Below, in pieces: positions 19,952 to 28,967 of a stretch of 64,000 nt of DNA (its first letter is position 1; every line of letters starts with the position of its first letter). The position numbers were made by a program, and so were the translations under genes. The stretch is from NCBI GenBank assembly GCA_028753945.1, contig JAPNXP010000001.1, forward strand, positions 16,358,501 through 16,422,500, written 5' to 3'. Origin of the DNA: Hexactinellida sp. DTS-2022. Lineage: Eukaryota; Porifera; Hexactinellida. Under the pieces are notes generated by a model. The model saw nothing but the letters and a program-made list of their open reading frames with translations, was not told where the DNA came from and made no database searches.

Positions 19952-20860
19952 ATGCTATTAAGTTTGTTAAAATTAGTCATACCATATTGTCGGTTTGGTT
20001 GCTATAGCAGTATCCACCGCTCAGGAATGGCATTTATCTCTGAGAGGAAAGATACGCTATACCGACTGTTCGAGGACTCCTCTCACGCTGAGAATTACTC
20101 CAAATACAGGCCTACCTACCCAGAGGGGCTGAAGCAGGCTATACTATCCTACATGTTAGATAATGGGTATGATGAGTCAGCCGCTAGTCTGACTCTAGAT
20201 ATAGGCTGTGGCACGGGTATATCCACACGGCTATTCGGGAGCAGCTTCACTGCTGTGTGTGGGATAGATATAAGCCATGAGCAGCTCAAGCAAGCCGTTG
20301 CTAAACAGGGGAGAAATGAATTGTATGTAATGTCTCTAGCCGAGACAACCTGCTTTAGAAATAATACATTTGATCTTATAACAGTAGGGCAAGCTTGGCA
20401 TTGGTTTAATAAGGAAAAGTTCAATGCAGAGGTGGCAAGGATTTTGGCACCAAACGGGTTTATAGCAATATTCGCATATTCCCGGCCTAGATTAATAAAC
20501 TGCGAGGAAGCAGATGGGATATATAGCAAGTTTCACTTTGAAACGCTGGCGCCTTATTGGTCGGAGCGGAGACAACTGGTGGACGGACACTACAGTGGTA
20601 TGGTGCTACCGTTTGTTACCAGGTCCCGTGTTGATGACCTGTATATCAGCGAGCAGATTAGATTGAATGGGTTTATGGAGTATATAAGCACGCTCTCAGC
20701 TGTGCAGTTAATAAACAAGATGAATCCAGGGCATGAGCTCTTAGGGGAACTGAGACGGGAGCTAGCTGCCGCGATTGTGGGCAGTGGAGTTGGAGAGAAC
20801 TCCAATCCTATTCTGGACATCAGATTTCCTCTGTTCTTAGAGTTAGCTAAGAAAACTTAA
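19952..20860 (+). CDS. Class I SAM-dependent methyltransferase (UbiE/TMT1-like small-molecule type)
   Basis: A 302-residue ORF. Motif I LDIGCGTGIS (residues 82-91) binds S-adenosylmethionine. GIDISHEQL is motif II, and FDLITVGQAWHWFNKEKF is the motif-III/post-I stretch typical of the trans-aconitate methyltransferase and Crg1-like group of animal and fungal enzymes, whose natural substrates are mostly unknown. The family N-terminus (FEDSSHAENYSKYRPTYPEG) sits about residues 40-60. The start may be Met1 or Met26 (MAFISERKDTLY); residues 1-25 are hydrophobic/basic and could be a mitochondrial or membrane leader. No introns and no broken motifs. Substrate not predictable. Confidence 0.85.
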   Translation: MLLSLLKLVIPYCRFGCYSSIHRSGMAFISERKDTLYRLFEDSSHAENYSKYRPTYPEGLKQAILSYMLDNGYDESAASLTLDIGCGTGISTRLFGSSFTAVCGIDISHEQLKQAVAKQGRNELYVMSLAETTCFRNNTFDLITVGQAWHWFNKEKFNAEVARILAPNGFIAIFAYSRPRLINCEEADGIYSKFHFETLAPYWSERRQLVDGHYSGMVLPFVTRSRVDDLYISEQIRLNGFMEYISTLSAVQLINKMNPGHELLGELRRELAAAIVGSGVGENSNPILDIRFPLFLELAKKT

Positions 20861-21216
20861 CTAATATAGTATAGTATACTATGTATTGAGTTTATTCTGT
20901 TATTTATTAACCTGCAACTATTTCAATTATATATTATGTAGACAGCTTTACTACATTCCTATTTACAAGGCCGCGGAACCTGTACAGCAGTACAGTATTT
21001 GCTATACAAATCTTTTATGATCTAGTATGTTGCTTTTACAAAAATACCGAATCACAACTCGTATTCTGTTTCCTATTGTTACTTGAAGTATATTTGTAGA
21101 ATTCCTTTTAGTTAATAACTTGAGATAATGTTTATTCTCGAATATTGTATAGATTTTAAATAGTTTATGCCAGTTTATTGTAGTTTAGCCAATTACTATA
21201 CATGTATTTACTTATT
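20861..21216. other. Gene-free spacer
   Basis: 3' flank of the methyltransferase gene; AT-rich with nothing else supportable. Confidence 0.3.
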
Positions 21217-21368
21217 GAGAATACTTATCCACCGATCATCGGCGTTTGTATTAAAAAAGCGCGCTACTTTCTACCGATGTTGTTTTTTATAAACATAAAC
21301 AAAACAATCGGTAGAAAGTAGCGAGCTTTTTTAATACAAACGCCGATGATCGGTGGATAAGTATTCTC
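21217..21368. mobile_element. Long-TIR MITE with 9-bp TSD (Mutator-like)
   Basis: Two nearly perfect arms of about 65 bp (GAGAATACTTATCCACCGAT at the outer left end, its complement at the right) surround a ~20-bp AT-rich loop. TTACTTATT is duplicated exactly at 21208-21216 and 21369-21377. Long arms with a 9-bp target duplication are typical of Mutator-like MITEs. High arm identity suggests a fairly recent insertion, about 140 bp upstream of the LMF gene. Confidence 0.88.
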
Positions 21369-21509
21369 TTACTTATTTGGCATAGTTGTGCGAAAGTTCC
21401 AACAAATGCTTATTAATCTTTGATTTGATTATTAATTGGTGCTGACTATTCTGGTAGAGTAACTTAACTTAAATTATATTGTATTTTTACTATTTTTTTA
21501 GCACTCCCA

Positions 21510-23507
21510 ATGCCTAAAGTGCACCTAACTATTCAGGTTGTACTGTGGCTAGTATCTGCCTCCTATCTGTCTGCATTCCTATCCCTATTCTTCCAAGTGC
21601 CGGGTCTCTACGGGCCTAGAGGTGTGACACCAGTGCATACCTCTCTCCCTAACAACTCGCATACTTTTCTATCAAACTGGTTGTCTAGTCCCACCTTACT
21701 CTGGTTATCCAACACTGTAGGTATAGACCCCTCTTCTGGTATGCTAATCCTCTGTCTACTCGGGTCTCTGCTCAGCTTCTCCACGCTAATACTCCCTCTC
21801 TCCCGCTCCCCTCTCTCCTACCTGTTCCTATACGCGCTGTACCTATCTCTGCATCAGGTGGGCGGGGTCTTCCTATGGTTCCAGTGGGACGCTCTCCTCT
21901 TGGAGTTCGGTGCTCTGGCTGTGTTTCTGGCCCCGATAGAGCCGCTGTTCCTGCTGCCTCCCTCCCCCCGACCCTGGGACAGCTTGAAACTCTGGGTTAT
22001 TCGCTGGCTGGCATTCCGACTAATGTTCAGCTCTGGAGTAGTTAAGCTCAGCGCCCGCTGTCCCACTTGGTGGGGACTGACTGCTCTGCAGGTGCACTTT
22101 GAGTCCCAGTGTATCCCCACTCAGCTCAGCTGGATCCTGCACCACATGCCTGAGTGGGCGCTGCGTCTCTCTGTCGTGGTCACTTTCTTCTCAGAGATAG
22201 CTGTCCCTCTCCTCTTCCTGTTCCCCTCTCGTGTGCTGAGACTCTTCGCATTCCTAATTCAGTTCGGGCTGTTGCTAGGCATCAACACTGCTGGGAATTA
22301 CAACTTTTTCGGTATTCTCTCGTTGGCCGCTGCGTTTGCTGTGCTTGACGACGGCTGGCTTCTTCCCTTCCGCGGTAGGCGCCAGCAGGGCGTGTCTCGG
22401 TTCCTCACTCGCGTAGACCTGCTGCTGGTCACACCTCTAGTGCTAGCCGCCTTCCTCTACCAGACGGTATCCCTGTTCAATCTCAGAATCTCAACCGCGC
22501 CTCTCGCCATCAGCTCCTCCGTCGGGTTCTCGCAGGAGCAGTGGGACGCGTGGGTTGCCTGGATAGTCCCGCGTACTGTGTGGGCGGGGCAGGCCTGGCT
22601 CCTCTACGAGGTTGTGTCCTGTATCCTCAGCTCCCTGACACGCCCCACCGGCCTCCTAGCTAAGCTCCTGAGTCTCCTCCTAACCTGTGTCTACTCAGTG
22701 CTAGCCCTACTGCTGTTCCTCCTCTCGCTGCCCTCCTACACGCAGATATCCGCCGGCTACAGATCCTCGCTGCCCCCCGCCCTCCTCCGCTGGGAGCAGG
22801 CGCTCTCCCCGTACAGCCTCGCCTCGCACTACGGACCCTTCCGACGCATGACGGGGGTGGGGGCCCGTCCCGAGGTGGTCATAGAGTGGAGCAACCAGCT
22901 GGAGGGCGAGTGGCACGAATACGACTTTCTGTACAAACCCGGGAACCTCTCATCGGCTCCCCGATTCCTCGCTCCGCACCAGCCGCGACTGGACTGGCAG
23001 ATGTGGTTCGCGGCTCTCAACACCTACCAACACGCACCCTGGGTAATACAGCTGATCAACAGACTCCTGCAGAACGAGACTTCCGTGCTGGCGCTGCTCT
23101 CACACGCGCCTGAGCAGCCCGTGTACGTGCGTGGCTCCCGCTACCTGTACCACTTCCGGTCCGAGGGCGGGGACTGGTGGAGACGGGACTCTCACGAGGA
23201 GTACGTGCCGCCGCTGTCAGTGGACCACAAGACGGTACAGGATTTCCTGAAAGAGCGGAAACTATGGAACGAGCTAAAGCTGTCCAACACTCCAGTGGAT
23301 AGACTTGTGCATAAGCTGTATTGGACTGCACAGCGCGCTGTTACACCGCATGTAGCTATATGGGTAGCATTGCTATTGGCACTATATGTTGCTATGGTAG
23401 ACCATATCGCTTATAAACGCAGCTGGTGTGTGCGTACTGTGACGTCATGGGGAGCTCTCTCTACTGGAGTTGCTATGTGCTACTTGCTATTTATTTTCAC
23501 TAAGTAG
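21510..23507 (+). CDS. Lipase maturation factor family protein (LMF2-like)
   Basis: An intronless ORF of 665 residues, close to animal LMF2 (about 700). It has an N-terminal signal-anchor/TM and a series of membrane spans through about residue 430. The family hallmark is present: SARCPTWWGLTALQVHFESQ, then IPTQLSWILHHMPEW, then INTAGNYNFFGILSL. A large soluble domain follows (WSNQLEGEWHEYDFLYKPGN; PHQPRLDWQMWFAALNTYQH, the classic LMF signature; HFRSEGGDWWRRD), and a last TM lies near 625-650. LMF1 acts in the ER in folding and assembly of lipoprotein lipases; LMF2's role is less clear. The start codon precedes a hydrophobic helix that fits TM1. All family motifs appear intact. Confidence 0.93.
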   Translation: MPKVHLTIQVVLWLVSASYLSAFLSLFFQVPGLYGPRGVTPVHTSLPNNSHTFLSNWLSSPTLLWLSNTVGIDPSSGMLILCLLGSLLSFSTLILPLSRSPLSYLFLYALYLSLHQVGGVFLWFQWDALLLEFGALAVFLAPIEPLFLLPPSPRPWDSLKLWVIRWLAFRLMFSSGVVKLSARCPTWWGLTALQVHFESQCIPTQLSWILHHMPEWALRLSVVVTFFSEIAVPLLFLFPSRVLRLFAFLIQFGLLLGINTAGNYNFFGILSLAAAFAVLDDGWLLPFRGRRQQGVSRFLTRVDLLLVTPLVLAAFLYQTVSLFNLRISTAPLAISSSVGFSQEQWDAWVAWIVPRTVWAGQAWLLYEVVSCILSSLTRPTGLLAKLLSLLLTCVYSVLALLLFLLSLPSYTQISAGYRSSLPPALLRWEQALSPYSLASHYGPFRRMTGVGARPEVVIEWSNQLEGEWHEYDFLYKPGNLSSAPRFLAPHQPRLDWQMWFAALNTYQHAPWVIQLINRLLQNETSVLALLSHAPEQPVYVRGSRYLYHFRSEGGDWWRRDSHEEYVPPLSVDHKTVQDFLKERKLWNELKLSNTPVDRLVHKLYWTAQRAVTPHVAIWVALLLALYVAMVDHIAYKRSWCVRTVTSWGALSTGVAMCYLLFIFTK

Positions 23508-23908
23508 TATAGTTAGCGCTATAGAATTATATTTGATTTAGCAATAATTAATAAAAGGATCTCACCAAGTATGTCTTATTCATCTAATAAAAAGTATTAT
23601 GCGCACGCGCATTAGTAACTGTGCGAACACGCATTACACTACAGTCGAACCTCCCCTATCCGGGTAGCCTCGTCCGGAGGGTGCCCGGATCTTAGAATTT
23701 GCCCGGATCTCGGAAATAACCATAAAATTTATTGCATAATCAACTAGCGTTTATGGTCTGATGTCTCCAAAACTATTGTCGAGGGGGACTCTAGCCTGAT
23801 CGCATCCTCCGATCATCGAAACTTGGTATAACTTTACCCAAGGAGTTCATAAATTTCGAAAATGAATTGTATTTAAAGTAGCGAAATTTCCATATGGCCA
23901 AATCCAAA
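23508..23908. other. Gene-free spacer with a decayed Tigger-like fragment
   Basis: About 23641-23720 begins CAGTCGAACCTCCCCTATCC and has GTCCGGAGGGTGCCCGGATC and TTGCCCGGATCTCGGAAAT, also seen near 8575-8615. This resembles pogo/Tigger-derived ends, but only one end is clear. Confidence 0.35.
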
Positions 23909-24030
23909 AAATCTAAAATTATAGCTGTGCCGACAGCATGTCCTTTGAAGACACTATATTTTGGTGGTTGGTTGATTTATAGTGCCTCCAAAAGAAATGC
24001 TGTCGGCACAGCTGTAATTTTAGATTTTTA
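23909..24030. repeat. ~120-bp foldback repeat (TGTGCCGACAGCATG family, divergent copy)
   Basis: Arms read AAATCTAAAATTATAGCTGT plus GCCGACAGCATG...GAAGACACTAT and the complement. This subfamily (outer word ATCTAAAATTA) is shared with the copy at 63809-63929 rather than with the 48-61 kb copies (outer word ATCCAAAATTGCAG). Confidence 0.75.
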
Positions 24031-24457
24031 CATTTAAATATAATCCTTTCTTCATGAAAAAAATATATGTATAAAAAATATGTATACGCATAGCCTACTC
24101 TATAACAGGCCTCACAATAGGATGTGGAATTTGGACCAGGGATGCAGAGGTCGACGGGACTAAAAAATTTCAATATATATCACTCGTACTTTGAAACCAT
24201 TAATATAGGGTATAATAATGCAGATTCAATCTCTTTAATTATTTGTTACATAAACAGAATTGATAAATATAACAATACACATTTATTCATTTAATTAAAC
24301 ACATAAACAACACAAATTACATCTAGAATATGCTGTAATATTACTCTACATCAAAAAATTCTTGAGAGAATCTTGTGTTGCCTCTAACGTCTAGACGAAT
24401 TATTTCCAAAAGATATAAAATATTAAATAAACTATAGACAACAAAGCTTATACTGTA

Positions 24458-26866
24458 CTATTTTTGAAATTTTTTAAGTTTTCTCTTCTCCATCCCCTTG
24501 GTTAACAATAATGAATTATAATTTTTAACTTTATTGGCTAAAAAACAGTTAACAATTACGAATATAAGCTTCCGAAGAATAAAACAACCATTTACTGCAC
24601 AAGAAGAACAGGTATTATTCCATAAATCACAATTATCGCTATCCAAAATAGAATTTGATGCTAGATCGACAAGAATCTTCCTAGATGGTCCTCCCAATAA
24701 CATCGTCAAAAGTTCATTATTACTTTCAATCCTAACAAAAATCTTCCAAACAATCACAATACATTCCAGCACTATCTCAGAAGGATATTTCAAAGATCCA
24801 CGGTCAGAGAGGTCTAATAGCTTAAACTGAGAAATAGACAGACCATCAATAATGAGATCTTTATCAACAGTTAAGAAATTCCGACATATACCACATGTCT
24901 CACTACGTTTCAAGTACTGGTGTATTGAATAGCCTGCAATAAATGCTAAGGATTGAAGTACCTGAATAGTACATTCGATGGCAGAGAGATCTGATATTGT
25001 GCTCAAAAATGGATCTAGGTCAACTTCATTGTTAAAATCTATACTATCAGCAGAAGAGAAAGATTTAATGAACTCTTGTAGAGAGGACATGCTAAAGACA
25101 GTCTGGTTAGAAAACAAGTTCAAGATATTGGAAACTTTCAGGCGACGTTCTGATTCTAAGATCTGAAGATAAGAAATGTGATAATTGGCACCAGACATCA
25201 TACGATAAAGACCGAAATGGTGCTCCAATGGGTCTGTCTGTAAGAATGAAGTTAAGAGGTAAGAATAACCACAGTTTCCAGTTAGGAAATATGTTATTTG
25301 AGGTAGCACGAGACAGGCATGTTTTAAGCTGGTAAATGTCTGCTTGCTCAATTTTCCACCTTTCTCAGGCAGTGATTGCCAAGCATCTAACCAATAAACT
25401 ATGCGAGTTAGAAAAATAAATCGCTCATCATCAGATGTCAAAGGCTTAGACAACGGATCATTCAAACGGATATGCTTATACGGCATATTCACATTAAATA
25501 TTTTCCACAGAGATAAGAGAATATTAACAAATTCAGAAGTGTGAGATTTGAATGCTGGAGATCGTTGATCATTCTGAATAGCTAGGCCAGCAATAGTGGA
25601 TTCATGAACAACTTTTAGCACCAACTTAACATTTTGACGTTCTAGAATAGATGGATAACAAGATTTCAAAGTCAAACGTGGAGCTAGCTTTGCCAAGCTA
25701 TCCCTCTCAGAATTATATAGCATACGAATATCACGAAAAGAAGCATGACATAATTTCAAAGGATTAGCGCATTGATCGATGTTAATACAGTTTAGATCAG
25801 GATAAGAAAATAGTTTGCCATCAGATTGTTGATTTAACCAATTATTGCGTATTGTTTTCAGAATATGAACAAAGTCAAATGTAAGAAAAAGGCCTCTGTC
25901 TATGTCACAAGGATGTGGTACCCGGATCTCCAATTTACCAACAGGGGAAAACAATTTGAAAAGTTTCACGTTAAGGGGATAGTTGTCGGTAGAGATTATC
26001 TGAACGAATAAACCACAATGCTCAATGTCATGAATACAGGATTTGATTACGTCAAATAACTTTGCAGCTGTTACAGAAGCACAAGGAAGTAGACGGACAA
26101 TACAAGACCACTTTTTATATAAACTGGACACCATAATAGCGAAAACAGTTTTTATAGGATCATTAGCATCAATAGTGGAACCAAAAATCTTACCTCCTTT
26201 GTATGAAATATCCGATTTGACATGTATTTCGTCCATTTGTACAATTACATGCCTTTGTTCAGCGGAAAACGATTGAGTAGATTGTTTAAGGAATGAGAAA
26301 AATTCATTTTCAAGACCAAAGGATGAATATAACTTTTCCAACGTATTGAAATGTGGCAGAGATAAGCAAGACAAACCCTGAAGGTATTTATAAGACGCAG
26401 GTGAAATTAAATGTGTTTTAAGAGACAAAATTTGGGTTAAAATATTGTATCGCCGTCTATTTTTCGGAACCAGACTGTTTTGAAACTGACAGGTAATAAA
26501 TTGGAGCCTGAAAACTTCTGGACAATTAAGCAATTCGTCATCTGACATTGTATCATGGAAATTGTCAATAACTTGTTGAATTTGGTTTTGCGCAGATGAA
26601 ATAAGAGAATCGTTGGAATTGGTACAGAAATTTTTTGAGGTTTCACAAATAAGAGGAGGAGTAGAAATTTCGATTAATAACATTTCAAGTTGGCGAGTAT
26701 CATTTAAAGAAATTCGAGAAATTGGCAGAATTTCACCTTTACGAAATGCTTTTACGGACAAATCAAATCCTACGACTAAGTAAAGTTCAACTAATATATT
26801 GTTTTTGTTTATACCAGGGCGCATAAATATCAAAGTATTTGGATTTTTGGATACCAAAGTGACCAT
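24458..26866 (-). CDS. P-element transposase, catalytic ORF
   Basis: 802 residues. The RNase H-like region is recognisable: VIVQMDEIHVKSDISYKGGK (first catalytic Asp), IISTDNYPLNVKLF (second Asp), and TDPLEHHFGLYRMMSGANYH, the P element/THAP9 C-terminal signature with its Glu. Between them is the insertion region that binds GTP in Drosophila P. A late Cys-rich patch (CGICRNFL; CDLWNNTCSSCAVNGC) is seen. The ORF overlaps the THAP ORF by 37 bp in another frame, so a complete transposase would need splicing (usual for P elements) or a frame change; no convincing GT-AG pair is obvious. The ORF itself has no internal stop. Family function: excision and insertion of the element via its TIRs. Confidence 0.9.
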   Translation of the reverse strand: MVTLVSKNPNTLIFMRPGINKNNILVELYLVVGFDLSVKAFRKGEILPISRISLNDTRQLEMLLIEISTPPLICETSKNFCTNSNDSLISSAQNQIQQVIDNFHDTMSDDELLNCPEVFRLQFITCQFQNSLVPKNRRRYNILTQILSLKTHLISPASYKYLQGLSCLSLPHFNTLEKLYSSFGLENEFFSFLKQSTQSFSAEQRHVIVQMDEIHVKSDISYKGGKIFGSTIDANDPIKTVFAIMVSSLYKKWSCIVRLLPCASVTAAKLFDVIKSCIHDIEHCGLFVQIISTDNYPLNVKLFKLFSPVGKLEIRVPHPCDIDRGLFLTFDFVHILKTIRNNWLNQQSDGKLFSYPDLNCINIDQCANPLKLCHASFRDIRMLYNSERDSLAKLAPRLTLKSCYPSILERQNVKLVLKVVHESTIAGLAIQNDQRSPAFKSHTSEFVNILLSLWKIFNVNMPYKHIRLNDPLSKPLTSDDERFIFLTRIVYWLDAWQSLPEKGGKLSKQTFTSLKHACLVLPQITYFLTGNCGYSYLLTSFLQTDPLEHHFGLYRMMSGANYHISYLQILESERRLKVSNILNLFSNQTVFSMSSLQEFIKSFSSADSIDFNNEVDLDPFLSTISDLSAIECTIQVLQSLAFIAGYSIHQYLKRSETCGICRNFLTVDKDLIIDGLSISQFKLLDLSDRGSLKYPSEIVLECIVIVWKIFVRIESNNELLTMLLGGPSRKILVDLASNSILDSDNCDLWNNTCSSCAVNGCFILRKLIFVIVNCFLANKVKNYNSLLLTKGMEKRKLKKFQK

Positions 26867-27348
26867 GTTTTAGAAATAGAAAGAAATGATAACTTATCTT
26901 GCAAGTCCTGGAAATTGCTGATCACAAACTTGTGATTTTCTTCGTTCTGCGATGTCAGGCTTAGAGTCATTGCTTGGGAGAGGAGTTCATCATCTTTGGA
27001 TTGGAGAGATAGACGACTACGCTTGGTGGTAGAGTGTGAGGAATAGTAAGTCGGGCAGCCTGGTAGAATAGATGGTACCGCATCTTCTTTGAGCTTTAGA
27101 CAGTTTCGGGGTATTTCACGAAAAGTGCCATCTCCATTAGGTACCTTATGTGTATATTCAATCTCTCCCTCTCTGAAGTGCTTGGAACAAACGTAAACCG
27201 TCTTTAGTTCGCCAAGATCTTCCCTGTGGAGAGCACGAAGCCAAGCGTGTCTAAGTTCATCTGGCTTATTCGGCATCTTGAAAACTGGTACTCGCTCTTC
27301 ATTGTCATAATTGCTTTTACAACCAGGAGCAGAACAGTGGCTGGGCAT
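26830..27348 (-). CDS. THAP zinc-finger N-terminal ORF of the P transposon
   Basis: 172 residues starting MPSHCSAPGCKSNYDN, a C2CH THAP domain: Cys5, Cys10, then VYVCSKHFREGEIEY (Cys and His ligands), with the conserved Trp in HAWLRALHRED, and AVPSILPG as the AVPTIF-like end of the domain. THAP domains recognise the transposon ends. About residues 105-150 are polar and may be the linker to the catalytic part. It lies 204 bp inside the right TIR, the normal position for the first exon of a P element. Confidence 0.9.
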   Translation of the reverse strand: MPSHCSAPGCKSNYDNEERVPVFKMPNKPDELRHAWLRALHREDLGELKTVYVCSKHFREGEIEYTHKVPNGDGTFREIPRNCLKLKEDAVPSILPGCPTYYSSHSTTKRSRLSLQSKDDELLSQAMTLSLTSQNEENHKFVISNFQDLQDKLSFLSISKTWSLWYPKIQIL

Positions 27349-27686
27349 AGTGTGCTAAATAGTATGTGTAGCTCAGAAATATCGTGTGTAAAAGGCTAGA
27401 AATCGAAGTTAACAATTTTTTTAGATTAAAATAATATAATGTTCGTAGGATATTTAACAATTATGGGCGAATAAAAATCTAAAAATATTAATATTTTGAA
27501 ATTAGGAGAAATTATATCTAAACATTAATTAAAACGGTAAAACGGTATAGAATGCATTATTATACCCTATATTAATGGTTTCAAAGTACGAGTGATATAT
27601 ATTGAAATTTTTTAGTCCCGTCGACCTCTGCATCCCTGGTCCAAATTCCACATCCTATTGTGAGGCCTGTTATAGAGTAGGCTATG

Positions 27687-27866
27687 ATATTACGTAATTT
27701 ACCCAGAGAAAATATTGATTTTCTTGCGATTTATATTTAAGTTCTAGTAGTTAATTAGGCAGAATGATTAACATACATGTGGATCCGTTGTTCTATGTTG
27801 TTATAACTCTCAAGTGGGAATGTGCTTTTAATGTTTTGGTGCAAGTATAACATAAACGAGGAGTTA
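27687..27866 (-). pseudogene. Inverted fragment of Crypton-like exon 2 / intron 2
   Basis: On the minus strand it encodes the core-binding end FMLYLHQNIKSTFPLESYNN followed by the exon 2 donor region, as in the copies at 33660-33925. It is joined on the left directly to the P transposon and on the right directly to the 19-bp satellite after CATAAACGAGG. Confidence 0.7.
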
Positions 27867-28440
27867 ACGGGACGAACGGAGTTGAACGGGACGAATGGAC
27901 TTGAACGGGACGAATGGACCTGAACGGGACGAATGGACCTGAACGGGACGAATGGACTTGAACGGGACGAATGGACCTGCACGGGACGAATGGACTTGAA
28001 CGGGACTATTGGACTTGAACGGGATGAATGGACTCAACGGGATGAATGGACTCAACGGGACGAATGGACCTGAACGGGACGAACGGAGTTGAACGGGACG
28101 AATGGACTTGAACGGGACGAATGGACCTGCACGGGACGAATGGACTTGAACGGGACTATTGGACTTGAACGGGATGAATGGACTCAACGGGATGAATGGA
28201 CTCAACGGGACGAATGGACCTGAACGGGACGAACGGAGTTGAACGGGACGAATGGACCTGAACGGGACAAATGGACTTGAACGGGACTAATGGACTTAAC
28301 GGAATAACTGGACTTGAACGGGATGAATGGACATAACGGGATGAATGGATTCAATGGGATAATTAAACATGAACGGGACTGTTGGACTTAACGGGAATAG
28401 TGGACTTAACGGAACAACTGGACTAAAGGAGCTGGCACTA
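27867..28440 (+). repeat. 19-bp satellite array 1
   Basis: Tandem copies of GGGACGAATGGACCTGAAC and close variants (GGACTTGAACGGGACTATT, 18-bp GACTTAAC forms). Variants become more diverged towards the right end. Higher-order duplication is visible: a ~174-bp block around 27890-28060 recurs at about 28065-28240. Confidence 0.9.
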
Positions 28441-28700
28441 TAGGGGACTACTTTGCCTGTAGGAGGGAATTAGACACCGGGTTACTAGACACCGTGGCAA
28501 TAAGCGTGACCACCCTGACACCACGGGTGGTCTTGGGATCGAGGGTCACCCTCCTGTTGAGTTCCTGTAATGGAACGAAACCCCACTAGTAGCTGTACGG
28601 ATTACTAGATGGGTTGAATGGACTTAACGGGATGAAAGGGACTAATGGATTATGGACGGAATGTATACAGAATGTATACGGAATGTTATGCTTAGAGGCA
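28441..28700. other. Unique GC-rich segment between satellite and Crypton-like copy
   Basis: About 28441-28600 is unlike anything else in the window: GACACCGGGTTACTAGACAC, then inverted words such as GTGACCACCC...GGGTGGTC and GAGGGTCACCCTC. A few decayed satellite words follow (28605-28660). A solo CATAGGCGTCG word at 28699 could be a broken end of the CATAGGCG MITE family. No ORF of note. Confidence 0.4.
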
Positions 28701-28967
28701 TAGGCGTCGTAAATCTGATTGAAATCTTTCTATCCCTTTCAAGTCCACCGAATAATATAAATTCACTCACCTCAACTAATTAGATTTTAACAATTCTAAT
28801 ATACCTGGAAGTCCCAAACTTAATTAGGTTAATTAAATTTCAATTGAATTAAAACAATATGCAAGAAGGTCTATTGCTTTGGATAATTAGGTATAAAATC
28901 AAAGAATGAACCAATCACAAAACAAACATTCCAATTTCAGTCAAATTTATTTCCGAATATCTTACAT

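Larger units (their letters stand above)
24089..27686 (-). mobile_element. P-type DNA transposon with perfect 134-bp TIRs
   Basis: Terminal inverted repeats at 24089-24222 and 27553-27686 are identical over 134 bp (outermost CATAGCCTACTCTATAACAG). Two minus-strand ORFs lie inside: a THAP DNA-binding ORF and an 802-residue transposase. P elements normally duplicate 8 bp; here the flanks TGTATACG and ATATTACG agree at only 4-5 positions, so a target duplication is not convincing. The right flank is Crypton-related DNA (27687-27866), while the left flank is a foldback repeat. The perfect ends argue for recent activity, or for an assembly-correct young copy. Confidence 0.92.

Noticed and set aside
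24089-24096. TGTATACG / ATATTACG as the 8-bp target duplication of the P transposon
   Set aside because: Only 4-5 of 8 bases agree, and the two flanks come from different sequence contexts.
27864-28205. Long minus-strand open frames with FVPFRSIRPVQVHSSR repeats here and in every satellite array
   Set aside because: They follow from a stop-free 19-bp satellite read in all frames; no start context, domain or splice evidence.
28699-28710. A fourth CATAGGCG MITE
   Set aside because: Only one end-like word is present; no matching right end or duplication nearby.
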